A stretch of 64,000 nucleotides of DNA, taken from the NCBI GenBank assembly GCA_030549495.1, contig JAUIRK010000885.1:1344501-1408500 (forward strand), in the 5' to 3' direction. The notes below the pieces were generated by a model, which was not told the DNA's origin, searched no databases, and was given only the letters and a program-made list of their open reading frames with translations. Each line of letters opens with the position of its first letter. Position 1 is the first letter of the stretch. Below are positions 11,998 to 22,474 of this stretch, piece by piece. The stretch comes from Nectonema munidae. Its lineage: Eukaryota > Nematomorpha > Nectonematoida > Nectonematidae. The translations under genes and the position numbers were made by a program.

Positions 11998-12060
11998 AGC
12001 ACGGGTAAAGAGGGTGGGTGGCTAGCCACCCAATCCACCCCCTGTATCCGCCCTTGAATC
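11998..12060 (-). mobile_element. Transposon end with perfect palindrome
   Basis: Read on the minus strand it starts TTCAAGGGCGGATACAGG, a common terminal sequence of TTF-type hATs. It contains the perfect 16-bp palindrome GGGTGGCTAGCCACCC at 12016-12031. No partner end was identified. Confidence 0.4.
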
Positions 12061-12169
12061 ATACAATTAATTTAAATTAAAAATATTATATTTGAAACAT
12101 CACTTTATTTATGGAAGAACTGAAGTATTTTCTTATTTAACATTTAAGTAAAAAAATCTCAAAAAATCA

Positions 12170-12575
12170 CTTCAATGTCTACTTTCTAGAGAGCACATAT
12201 TCAAGAGAGAGGTAGTGAGACCTTTGCCACTGAACTATCACAAATGGAAGATATTGACCTACAAAAAAAGAGATAATCGGCCTTGAGACCTTAGATACCT
12301 TCAAAGAAGAATTTGAAAAGTATGGTGTTGATTTCTGGGTTACTATCAGATTTATTTCCATAACTTACACAGTGTGCCTTCCGATTACTTGTTTATTTTG
12401 TAACAACATACTGTTATGAATCAGGATTTCCAAGTTTATTAGCAATAAAGACAAATTCTAGGAACAGATTGGAAGCAGACCACGATATGAGGGTATAGCA
12501 TTATCATGAACTCCTCGTCTAATAAACAAACTTGTTGAATCACTGAATCAGAAAATCTCTCATTACTATGGATCC
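12170..12575 (+). pseudogene. hAT transposase C-terminus, third type
   Basis: A decayed hAT tail. It reads FEKYGVDFWVTI near 12310 and, after a frame change, YESGFPSLLAIKTNSRNRLE near 12415-12475, then NKLVESLNQKISH near 12525-12565. These match the hAT dimerisation signature (YLCExGFSxLLAIKTKxRNRL, then PRIxKLV). The sequence differs enough from 11317-11646 that it is a separate family. Several stops and shifts interrupt it. No ends were found. Confidence 0.75.
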
Positions 12576-12599
12576 CGGCCTTCATATTTTTTCAACTTT

Positions 12600-13265
12600 T
12601 TTAAAAATGTGTATCACTATTATTATACAGAACAAATAAATAATTCTATATCTGATTTATCATCTTTTTGGTACTTGAGAAATATTTTTATGAAAGTAAG
12701 AGTAAAAAATTTTTTTATTATTACAAAGGGGGAAATGAGTAAAACTATAGCGAATTACTGGCTTAAATGTAATAACTTAATTAAATTAGTAAAGTCTTTT
12801 GGCCAAAAATCCACTAATGACACTGAAAAAATATCTTTTGCTATAGTACATGTTGTCTGTTTCCATCACTATACTTGTAGCAAAAATAAATTCTTATCCC
12901 ATGCATATATTACAAAGGCAAATTATAGGAAAAGAGAAGTACATTTTTGAGATATTGAAATAATATCATATTTGAAGTCTCTATCACAGGTATTTATATA
13001 ACATTTTTTTGAAAAAACAATAGATATAATTTTAGATTGCCTTAGAGTTTCACCGATTTGATCCAATCATAGATCGTGTTTTAATAAAGAATTAGAGAAT
13101 ATGATTTTTAATGAAAATGATACCGAACAATTAAAAAGTAATAAGACATCTTTTTAAATTTTGAATTTATTAGAAAATATAATAACTATTTAGAGTATAG
13201 AAGATGTTTGGCTGTAGAGAAAGTTTATTCCCAAGTGAAGAATTTATTCCGTTGCTCATTGATAA
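12600..13265. other. AT-rich non-coding stretch
   Basis: A 113-codon open frame (12609-12950) has no recognisable motif and a composition like its surroundings. I do not call it a gene. Confidence 0.45.
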
Positions 13266-13760
13266 TACAGTAGACCAGGGGTCGGGAACCTATGGCTCGC
13301 GAGCCAGACATGGCTCTTTTGATGACTGCATCTGGCTCTCAAATAAATTAGGTGGCCTTCAGGATAAAGGGAGGTATTGCGATAATGCATATCCTTCTTG
13401 CCAATTCTACACTCTCTTAATTTCGTCATCATTACGAATCACGATGACACAAATAAAGCTGATGATGATGCAGACTTTGCTTATTAATAAATAACTTCGA
13501 TAAAACAATGTGGTTTAAAATAAATTCAGAGTCTTATTATACTATAAAATTGTTGGTCTTCTTTTTTCATTTAATTGTAATCAGTATTTAAAAATATGTA
13601 TGGCTCTCAGAAGATTAGATTTTAAAATATGTCTTTTTTGGGCTCTTTTAGTCAAAAAGGTTGCCGGCCCCTGCAGTAGACCCTTGTTAAGGCGGACTAC
13701 TTGGGGGAGAGTGATGTCCGACAATGCCGAATGTCCGACTTAACAGAAGTTATAATAAAT
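13266..13760 (+). mobile_element. Pogo/Tigger-like terminal sequence, interrupted
   Basis: Ignoring the MITE at 13276-13673, the flanking bases read TACAGTAGAC then CCTTGTTAAGGCGGAC, the form of a pogo/Tigger terminal repeat at a TA target. Compare TACAGTCATCCCTCG at 21856 and TACAGTAAAACCTC at 34091. A second similar word, GTCCGACTTAACAG, follows at about 13733. No transposase or right end was found before the LINE at 14060. Confidence 0.5.
13276..13673 (+). mobile_element. hAT MITE, copy 2, with 8-bp TSD
   Basis: 398 bases, same family as 8138-8533 but inverted. Ends CAGGGGTCGGGAACC and GGTTGCCGGCCCCTG. Perfect duplication CAGTAGAC at 13268-13275 and 13674-13681. It landed inside a pogo/Tigger-like terminal repeat. 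Near identity to copy 1 implies recent movement of both. Confidence 0.93.
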
Positions 13761-13898
13761 CAGACGAATTATTATTTATTCATGCCTAATAATATAAAAC
13801 ATTTTGAAATTGCACATTTTTTTCTAATATAACATAAATTTAAGAACAATTAAAAAAAATTGAGCAGTTTAAATACAAAATGAGTAAAGTCCACTTGA

Positions 13899-13960
13899 CA
13901 GTGGCGGTTCTAGATTTTCAAAAGTGAGGGGCCAAACAAGGGCCAAGTTTTTAAAAAGTT
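13899..13960 (+). mobile_element. Possible hAT-like end
   Basis: Begins CAGTGGCGGTTCTAG, like the terminal sequence of many hATs, followed by GAGGGGCC. No opposite end was seen. Low certainty. Confidence 0.3.
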
Positions 13961-14059
13961 GTAAAGAAATAGGTTTAAAACTTATCAATTTTTTTCATGA
14001 GAATTATTTATCGATATTTAGAATTCTAAAACTTTAGTTTTTTATAATCAATTTGGGTG

Positions 14060-16369
14060 GTGCTATCACGTTCCGATGCTAGCAGAGACCTCAAATTAAG
14101 AGTGCTCTTGGTCTAAGATTCACCCATCCAGATAAGAGTGATATTTCTTCGCCTGGATGCAAAACCCACTCAAAAAAATTAAATTATGAAAAGTTTCGAG
14201 TAAATTCTCCATTGTGTTGCAACTCTTTCCCAAAGCTTCTTTGAGCCCATCGATAAATTTCTTGCGTGGTCTTCCTCTTCTTCCTTCCATCATTCCGTAT
14301 GTACAAAGGCTGTCTAATCCATCTTTTCTCTCAATATATGGCCAGCAAATGTTAGCTGCCTTCTGTATATTATATTCAAGAGTTCTCTTTTGGTTTCAAC
14401 TCTCCTTAGTACTTCTTCATTTGTAATTTTTTGGGTCCAAGCTAGCCTTATCAACCTTCTTCATATTTTCATTTTAAACGCTTCCAACTTTTTTTTTGAG
14501 AGTTTTTGCTTATATTCTAGGTTTCGCATCCATATGTGAGTGTAGACCATATGTAGCATTTAACCATTCTTTTTTTCATATTTAATGATAGTTTTGTATT
14601 TCTGAGCATTTTTTCAAACTTATTCATCGCACAAATTATTAGCTATTGAAATTCTTTTTTTTATTTCTTTGTCACTCCTTCCATCGGAGGTAATTAAACT
14701 CCCTAAATATACAAACTGTTTCACTTGATCAATTATTTTGTCGTTGACCTTCATTTCTATCTTTGGATTATTCTCTTTTTTAGTAACTATCATTGATTTT
14801 GTTTTCCTGAGATTAATTTTTATTCGCATCGTTTCACTTTGTTTATTAACCTGTCGTGTGAGGTGTTGGAGTTTATCCTTGCTGTCTGAAATAAATAAGT
14901 GTCATCTACATACCTGATATTGTTAATGTTTTTTCCACCTATTTTATACCTTCACCTTCTACGTTTCTCATCCCCACTTCAGTGTAAATATTAAAAAGTT
15001 GTGGTGAAAGCACACAACCTTGCCTGACTACTCTCTTCACATCAATCCATGATGTCATCTCCTCTCTAACTTTCACTGCTACTTTTTGCATTTTATAAAC
15101 ATTTTGTATTATCTTCAAGTCTTTACCATCTATTCCAACGTTTTCTAAAATATTGAAAAGTTTTCTGTGATTCACTCTGTTAAACGCTTTCTCGTAATCG
15201 ATGAAACATAAATAAACTTCTTTTTGAATTTCCATTACATTATCTATTAAGTATATATTGCATTTATTGTTCCTGAGTCTTTAACAAATCCAAACTGTTC
15301 TTCCGCTAATTCAAACCTTATTTTATTTTTTATTCTTTCTGCTATTGCTTTCCATATAACTTTTGCAATATGATTTATTATACTTATGGTTCTGTGTTGC
15401 TCACATTGTAGAGTTCCTTCAATATTTAGTATCTTAATCATCAGAGTTTCAAACATTTGTTTTGGCATCCTTCCATCCTCATATATTTTATTCGCTATTT
15501 CGGTGATAATGTTTACTCCCTTCTCCCCCAATGCTTCAAGTACTTCTTTCGACAGTCTGTCTGTTCCTACAGCTTTATTCCATTTCATATTTCTAAGAGA
15601 TTTCTGAATCTCTTCTTTTAAGAACTTTGGTCCTTGTTCTTTTGTTTCTATTACTTGATTATCATCATTATCGTCTTCATCATCGTATAATTCTTTTATA
15701 TATTTTTCCCATCTACTTGTTATATTCTCTTTTTCCATTAAAATTTTACCTTGTTTGATCATTATAAAGTTGTTCCGATTTATTATTTTTTTGTACAACG
15801 TCTTATTAATTTTCTCATACACTTCTCTAGGATTTGTTTTTGAAAGTTCTTCAACCACTTGACATTCTTCATTCATCCACTTTTTCTTTCGCTGCAATGC
15901 ATTCTTTATGAATTTTTCTGTTGTACTCTTTGTATTTCACATCATCTTTATTTTTAACTTTTTTTCTTTCCTCCATTAAATTCAAAATTCCCTCAGTCAT
16001 CCATGTTTTCTTGCCTTTCTTTTCCGTTACAGGGATTTCCTCAATCGATTGTTGAACAGCTTTTGGCAAATTGTCCCATTGACATTGCGGATCATTTTCT
16101 TTTCCATTCCTCATCATTGTGTTGTAACGGTTCAATGTTTTAGAAGCAAAGCTTTCTCGTATTTCATGATTTATCTTAAGCATATCAAAACTTCTTTTAA
16201 TAATCGGTTTGTGACATGGTTTTTTCTTTAATATTATTCTTACATCTGAAACTAGTAAGTTGTGATCACTGTTGCAGTCTGCTCCTAGGTAAGTTTTAAC
16301 CTGTGTAACTGAGTTTCTGAACCTTTTATTGATTGTGATGTAATCTATTTGGTTACTGTGCTTTCCCAA
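14060..16369 (-). pseudogene. RTE-type LINE, 5'-truncated
   Basis: A non-LTR retrotransposon read right to left, starting inside the endonuclease domain. IDYITINKRFRNSV, then GADCNSDHNLLV near 16350-16240, is the C-terminal APE-endonuclease signature (IDYIxVNxR, then GADxxSDHxLV). The reverse transcriptase follows in pieces: WNKAVGTDRLSKEVLEAL near 15590, then the finger region, CFIDYEKAFNRVNH near 15200 (motif A), and VVRQGCVLSPQLFNIY near 15035. FVYLGSLITSDGRSDKEIK near 14715 precedes a tail running to a stop near 14184. The typical YADD box falls in the damaged 14830-14940 gap. A short 3' flank to about 14060 follows. Several frame breaks; dead. The truncated 5' end fits incomplete reverse transcription. 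Confidence 0.9.
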
Positions 16370-16565
16370 TAAAAATGGTTAATTTATTGTTAACTAAGTA
16401 TTCGGTTAATAATAATTAGTTAATTTATAAGATAGAGATAGTAAATTTACTATTCTATTACTGGATCGAAAGCAGTAAAGTTTACTAAAACTAGTAATTC
16501 TAAGGGGAGTATGTTACCCTGGTCAACAAGTCTTTTTCATAGATACATGCATGTGAATACATCCT

Positions 16566-16615
16566 GAACGGACATTTGGCCGAAGGGCCATTTAGCCGAA
16601 TTGATATTTTACCGA
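16566..16615 (+). repeat. GGACATTTGGCCGAA minisatellite fragment
   Basis: About three diverged units: GAACGGACATTTGGCCGAA, GGGCCATTTAGCCGAA, TTGATATTTTACCGAA. Same unit as the longer tract at 30958-31095. Confidence 0.65.
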
Positions 16616-16885
16616 AAATGTACATACAATTTGTTAGCTTTTATAGACGTTGCTTTACTTCCAGTAAGTTTGCAAGCTTGTGTTCAATACAAATCTCAAG
16701 CGTAATTTTTATTTTCTTTTATTATTCTCAACTTCTATACACAAACTTTGTGATGAAGAATGTTATCTATTAGGATTTACATGACAAATGTGTTATGTTA
16801 TGACATGACAGATTTTCTATCGAGTTTTTAAAAAAGAAGTGCAATTTCTCACAATATTTATAAACTTAAAAGGATATGTCTTGTG

Positions 16886-16950
16886 CAGGGCCGTATCAAG
16901 GGATCGTGGCGCCCCAGGGCAAAGGTCCTGATGGAGCCCCTCACCCTCTC
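16886..16950 (+). mobile_element. TTF-hAT-like transposon end
   Basis: Starts CAGGGCCGTATCAAGGG and continues GTGGCGCCCCAGGGC, the usual style of a TTF-type hAT terminus. No right end or TSD was found. Confidence 0.45.
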
Positions 16951-17260
16951 TTGCTCTTTCTTTTCTCACTCATCACCACCCCATTCTGGCTTAAAAAGTG
17001 ATTTAGAAAAAAATGCTCACATTTTTATTAAGCCACATAATTCAGATATATACTGACTGAGTCGAAGACAGTCTTCATTAGAAGTTCATTTTTCGTGTTT
17101 TAGCAGCATCAAAATTATCGATGACTTCGTCAAAATCAACACAATAGAGAACTTCTTTCTCAATGCTAATAAGAGCCACTTTGGAGGCAGGCTTGCCCCA
17201 TAGTACATAGAGTACTTTTAGAAAATTATTGGAGGTGGGAGAAGGTTAAATACACTTCTT

Positions 17261-17491
17261 ATGCAAACAATGCTCAAACTGTTATGCTTAATTGGGCAAA
17301 CCACCACTAAAAGTAAAAATAATACTCAATGTAAGTTCTGTTCACTTTATCATAAAAGTATAGATTGCCCTAATAAAGGTTTTGATGTTTTTAATCACTC
17401 TGTTATGAGTCAAAAATGTAAGTTCATTCAAAATGAATTAAAATATGTTAAAAGATGCACTGTTATTGATGAATACGTATACTTTTTATAA
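17261..17491 (+). pseudogene. Zinc-knuckle-like retroelement remnant
   Basis: A short open stretch with the pattern C-x2-C-x3-H-x4-C (CKFCSLYHKSIDC, about 17331-17369) and a further Cys downstream. This knuckle spacing is used in nucleic-acid-binding proteins of retroelements, such as BEL/Pao gag-type proteins and some LINE ORF1 proteins. The fragment lies upstream of, and on the same strand as, the LINE that resumes at 18270, so it could be that LINE's first ORF. Which source is right cannot be decided here. Broken relic. Confidence 0.4.
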
Positions 17492-17665
17492 ATCCAATTA
17501 CAATTCATTACACCATGAAGTCGATAAATTTAATGCACCTCTAAAACATTCTTTCCAGTTTGACGAGTATTGTTTACATAATAATTCTCACAATAACTTT
17601 GATTAGTCTTAATAGTCAATCTATAAATGCTAAGTTGTGCGAATTTGGAATATTTGTACGACGGT

Positions 17666-17802
17666 TTAACCCAAATACAACCAACGTCACCTATAAGTGA
17701 CACCTTATAAATAAAATCGTCTGCATTTATCAATGCCTTTTAATACAAATCTTCTGCTTTACATTAGATATTGTTTGATTATACTGATCGTAAACGGGTT
17801 AA
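17666..17802. mobile_element. Small TTAA-type MITE, copy 2
   Basis: 137 bases counting the TTAA at both ends (17666-17669 and 17799-17802). Left TTAACCCAAATACAACCAAC, right GATCGTAAACGGGTTAA. Same internal words as copies 1 and 4 (TCGTCTGC, CAAATCTTCTGC). Confidence 0.75.
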
Positions 17803-17890
17803 CTCTTTCGTGACCAGAAAAATCAGACGATATTTATTATAAAGCAGAAGATTCATATACAAAACTATTTGAAAAAGCATTCCGTCAATC
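17799..17890. mobile_element. Small TTAA-type MITE, copy 3 (partial)
   Basis: Starts at the TTAA that ends copy 2, in the opposite orientation: TTAACTCTTTCGTGACCAG, then ATCAGACGATAT and AAGCAGAAGATTC as in copy 4. The far end is not recognisable. Two copies share one TTAA, a tail-to-tail pair. Confidence 0.6.
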
Positions 17891-18269
17891 ACAACCCCTA
17901 TACTCGTCTTTCAAGTGCAATGCATCTTGATAATTTTTTATATACCTTCTAAGAAACATTCTCATCAAGCTTTTAGTTTTAGTTCAGCTATTTCTGACCA
18001 CTACCAGATTCTATTATGTTTCGAAAACACAGAATTCTGCAAACCTAAAATAGTAAGAACATATTTTAATGAGAAATAATACTCTACCATAGTTGGATGT
18101 TTCAATTAGATTATCCAAGTTTATCTTTGGATTTTTTTTATAAATAAGTTGGTTAATTCAAATATACTAAAATTTACTTTAATTCATATCATAAAAATAG
18201 AAATAAAAACAATCCGTGAGTTTCGGACGAACTTCTTAAAATGATAAAAAAATAATAATTTTTTTTTCA

Positions 18270-18425
18270 CGTGAAAAAAATAAAACTGATCTTCTTAGAA
18301 ATCAAGTTAAGTATACTATTAATCCTTAAAGATGAAGTTCTTTAAATGTAAATTTGAAAAAAGTCCTAACTATAAAACCACTTGGCAATATATAAACTCA
18401 ATTCTCAAAAATAGTTCCTACACTC
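18270..18425 (+). pseudogene. Jockey/CR1-like LINE, part before the Gypsy insertion
   Basis: Decayed LINE coding sequence just before the reverse transcriptase domain. It reads KCKFEKSPNYKTTWQYINSI near 18346-18405, matching the segment between endonuclease and RT in jockey/CR1-like ORF2 proteins (KFExSPNNxKKTWxxIN). It is cut at 18425 by the left LTR of the Gypsy element; the LINE resumes at 29292 on the same strand. The 5-bp word CACTC is present at both cut ends. Confidence 0.65.
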
Positions 18426-18735
18426 TGTCGTGGACAGAAGAAGAAACTGGAAAACAGGAGCTTTTATTCAACAAATACTTGAAGGAAAAAGTGATTATTT
18501 TACAAAAGCTTGATATGTATATATACTACAAAATTTTGATAGTGACATACAAAAATAAAGAAAGATGTTGAGTAATCCAAATGATGTAAATTGAAAATAA
18601 ACTATAGAAAAAGATAAGAAAAAACATGCCAAAATGAGTTATTCAAATGATGTTCAAAGAGAAAGAAAACTTCAAGCAGCAAAGGTGAAAGGTGAGTTTC
18701 TGTAGAATATTTGAATGAATAATTTGAATATTACA
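18426..18735 (-). repeat. Gypsy LTR (3' side in element orientation)
   Basis: 310 bases, TG..CA bounded. Matches 29114-29291 in order and orientation. Flanked on the left by the target duplication CACTC. Confidence 0.82.
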
Positions 18736-18749
18736 ATATTCCGCACTAG

Positions 18750-21700
18750 AAGAAATCGTCGATACCATATCTTATAACAGGTTTCGGTTCTCTATTTGTT
18801 CGTTTTAATCTTGTGGCTTCCGGGGCTTCATCTTCGTCTGAATGCTCAGCACAACTTGTTTCTGGAACTGATAAGGAGACTTCTTTTTCGGGATCTAATG
18901 AGGGGAATTCTTTTCCAGATTCAGATGAAGCAGCTTCCTTTTGGCTGCTAGGGCAAGGTGTTTAAGAGCTACTGTATTTTCGTTTTCATCTTGAAATCGT
19001 ACTCTCGCACACTGGGGATTCACCTCCAAGATCATCACCAATTCTACTTGAGGCTTGGCTTTGGATAAGACAGGAAACTTCTTTATCCAGGCAGTTTTTG
19101 AAATGGATAGCAAGTATGGAACCTTATTGCTAATGGTGTTTCTTCGGAATGTAAACATTCTTTCATATGGAGTTTGGTTAGCTGATGTATTCAAGAGAGT
19201 TCTGAGTACATAGAGGCAGCCTGGAAGAACTTCTTCACATTTTTCAATTGGCAGTCCAAGATTTTCAGTTGCTAGAGTAATGGTTTGCCAAATGAAACCC
19301 TTGTAGCATTCGCACTGTGAGTTAACACTGTGAGTTGCCTTGCGGGTTATAAGCTCTTGTAAACGTAGACGCGATTCCTTGACTACATAAAAGAAAAATT
19401 TAAGTTTATTTGATAAAAACGACTTCCCCCATCAGGATGCATTTAATTAGGTTGCCCAAACATCGTAAATAAATTTTGCAAACATTTGATGACAGTGCTT
19501 GCGTTATGTCTTTACAGGGATAAGCAAAAGGAAATCTTGTGTACTCACCAATAATAGTGAGAATATACCTAGTCTTACTTTCTGATGGCAATGGGTCTTT
19601 GAAGTCCATCGATAATCTATCAAACAGTCTTGCAGATTTGATAATGTGATCGTTATTATTTTCTCTTACAAAGTGATGCATTCTTCTTACTCCCGGATGA
19701 ATTAGCAAGTTATGTAATTCTTTCAAGTTCATTGAGTCTTTTGTAATAGAACAAACACTTGTCAACGCATCTGCTGATAAATTGTCAACTCCAGGGCGAT
19801 ATTTTATGTCAAATAAGTATAACCCAGACGCCAACGAAGCATAATTTTACTCTTACCGTGCTTGTTAAATAATAGCTTTCTGATTGATCACTACGGTGAA
19901 GTGTTGCCCAATCAGAAAGTGCTTCCAATGTTGAATTGCATTTGCTTCCTTCTCTACGATGTGTGAATTTCTCTCCGTTCGGCTGAGAGTTTTGAAAAAA
20001 AGACTACAGGTCTTCCCTTCTGTAAAAATGAAGCAGCGATAGTTTTCTCTGAAGAGTCTGTCTCCAGAACTTTCAATTGCAAGTAAAGTTGAATTCTTAA
20101 TTTCCTGCTTTAGAGACTATATTGCTCTTCTTTGTTGGTTGTTGAGAGGGAATGATGACGCTTTTGTGAGACATTGGATTTTAGTTGAGTAATTGCAAAT
20201 CCATTTGGCATAATATGAGAAAAATCCCACCATCTTTTCAATTCACCGGTATTTTTTGGTATTGGCATCTTCATCAAAGGTTTCACACGATCTTGGTCGG
20301 GTTTTCCCCATTACAAATCTCGTATCCAAGAAATTTAATTGATGTGAGACAGAATTACTTTTGTTCCAGTTAATCTTGAGCGATTTGATTTTAGTTGCAT
20401 CAAGAAACTATTTCAGATTGTGATTATGTTCTTCCAAAGTCTTCTCACTAACAATCACAGCGTCTATGTATGAAAAAGTATTAGAAAGATTACTGTAAGA
20501 AAGAAAGTTATTGATAAATCGCTGAAAAGCAGAAGCACCATTGGTGACTCCCATCGGAATTCTAGTGAACTGAAAAAGTCTACCATTTGCTTCAAATCCA
20601 GTATAAATCCGTCATCTTTTTCTAGCTCTACTTGATAGTAAGCTTCTGAAAGGTCGATCAAGCTAAAGCATCTGAAATTAGCTACTTTGCAAGCCAATTT
20701 ATTCATCTCAGGAAAGGGATAGGCGTCAGGTAAGGTGTACTTATTTATAGTGCGTGAAAAATCTACTATCATCATTTTGCCTCGCATAGGTTTCGGCACC
20801 AGAACAACCTGGGCTCGCCACGGAGAGTTGTTTTCTTCAATAACTCCAGTTTCCAGTAACTGAAATTTCAGTGCTTATGAAACTTTCATCTTCTTCATTC
20901 AATTTCCTTGTTTTTGTCGCCTGAGGTCGACATTTGGGAGAAAGAAACTTGAAAAGTCTAATTCCAGGGAGGTCTTTTTTTTTTACCGCACAGAGAATTC
21001 CACTCTTGCATTCGAAATTTAAAGGAGTCTCTTTTCCACCAAAGTCAATCTTGATTCTTTATGTTTTTTTCAAAAACTGATTCCCATAATTACTTGCTTC
21101 CATAATTGAGGTAAAACGAGAAATTCCTCATTTTTGTTGTGCTTATTCTGGATTTGCAAGAAAGCACAGACTTTTCCTAAAACTTGCGCTTTAAACTTGC
21201 TAGAAGCCATACTTACCTTTTCTTTGCATGGATACAGCTTCAACTTAACCCATTTACGACCTTCAACTTAATTTCTGCCAGTTGCAGTGTCTTTTTCTAT
21301 AAAATTGTCAGCCGTTTAGATAAACTATGCTCCTCCAATTGGATTGATTAGGTGTCGTATTTATGTTCGAAACATTCTTCCTTGAGGATTGTCACAGCTT
21401 GGAAAAATGTCCAATTTCCCCACATTTGAAGCAAGTATGGCCTTTTGCTGGGCGAAATTCTCGTTTGTCTTTTACCTCCACAAAGTAATATTTACGTTTA
21501 TTTGATGATTTTACGAAGGAGGAACATACTTCTCCTTTTTGCGTTTCAAGGTCTCAGAGAATGGCAGGCTTATCTTTACGATTTTGGTTTGAGGCTGCCG
21601 CAAATGCTAATGTATTTGATACATAGCTTTTGCTTCTATTTATAGCCTGTTCCATGGCCCTAGCTTGGTTAACAGCTGTATGGAGATCTAAACATGGGTT

Positions 21701-21855
21701 CTCCAGAAGCCTTGTTCCGACAGCACTGTTTTTCAAACCCGAAATAAGAGAATCCCTTATTTTACTGGTTTGAAGTTGCAGTTTAAAAACAACACTTTCA
21801 AGGATTGGAAAAAGTAGTCCACAGTTTCGTCGTGTAGTTGGACGCGTGTTGCAAG
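18750..21855 (-). pseudogene. Gypsy pol and part of gag, fossil
   Basis: Relic coding region of the Gypsy element, minus strand. Recognisable parts are the reverse transcriptase segment with VDFSRTINKYTLPDAYPFPE and FSLIDLSEAYYQVEL (about 20760-20620), the RNase H tail with DIKYRPGVDNLSADAL (about 19810-19770), an integrase region (LSMDFKDPLP, about 19610-19580), and the integrase C-terminal part with NQTPYERMFTFRRNT (about 19180-19135). A gag/nucleocapsid part lies right of about 21360. Family: Ty3/Gypsy. It is broken in many places and is described only as a fossil. A short copy of its integrase-end region recurs at 23798-23852 and 26741-26908. Confidence 0.88.
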
Positions 21856-22053
21856 TACAGTCATCCCTCGTTATTCGCGGATTTTATTTTAGAAGGAAAA
21901 ATTGAAAATATAAAGAAAATTTGTTAATCTCTTAAAAAGTAATTTACGCACTCCCCGCCAACCACACGTAGTTCACACGCATCGTAGCATTTATAGCTCT
22001 CTATTTGCAAACACTCATTTTTTTATATTTTTGTCTTACTTTAGCCCCTGCTT

Positions 22054-22470
22054 ATGACTCCTGTATTTAAATTTATGTCATCCAAGAAGAATAAAGTCAT
22101 CAACCAAAAAGTGGCAAAGAGAAGCAAGAAGGTGATGACCCTCAAAGAAAAAATAGATATACTAGACAAGCTTCGAAGTGGCACAAGTTACGTAGCTTGC
22201 GGACATGAATTTAAAGTAAATGAGTCCACAATAAGATTAATTAAGGAGTCTGAAAAGTTGATAAGAAATGCAGTGGCTGCCTGTCTTCCAGCAACTGCAA
22301 AAGTGACTCAGCATGTAAGAGATCTTTCTATTATCAAAATGGAAAAGGAATTAAATATTTGGATTGACGATTTGAACGGAAAATTCATTCCTGTGGATGC
22401 CCAAGCAATCAGAAAAAAGGCAGCCAAACTGTATGAAAATATTACAGCCAAAATGCAGAAGATTCCTCAT
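22054..22470 (+). pseudogene. Tigger transposase, N-terminal half
   Basis: Codes for the DNA-binding half of a pogo/Tigger (TIGD1-like) transposase. After a basic start (an in-frame second Met at 22075 begins MSSKKNKV and is the likelier start) it reads KVMTLKEKIDILDKLRSGTS, the CENP-B-type helix-turn-helix, then VNESTIRLIKESEKLIRNAV. The second DNA-binding part follows with IIKMEKELNIWIDDLNGKF and DAQAIRKKAAKLYENI. The frame is clean up to the insertion at the TTAA at 22471. The catalytic half resumes at 26935. Confidence 0.88.
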
Positions 22471-22474
22471 TTAA

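Noticed and set aside
8138-13673. Recent horizontal transfer of the hAT MITE
   Set aside because: Near identity of two copies shows recent activity only; nothing here compares species.
14214-15607. Plus-strand open frames in the RTE LINE
   Set aside because: Antisense to clear reverse-transcriptase and endonuclease motifs on minus.
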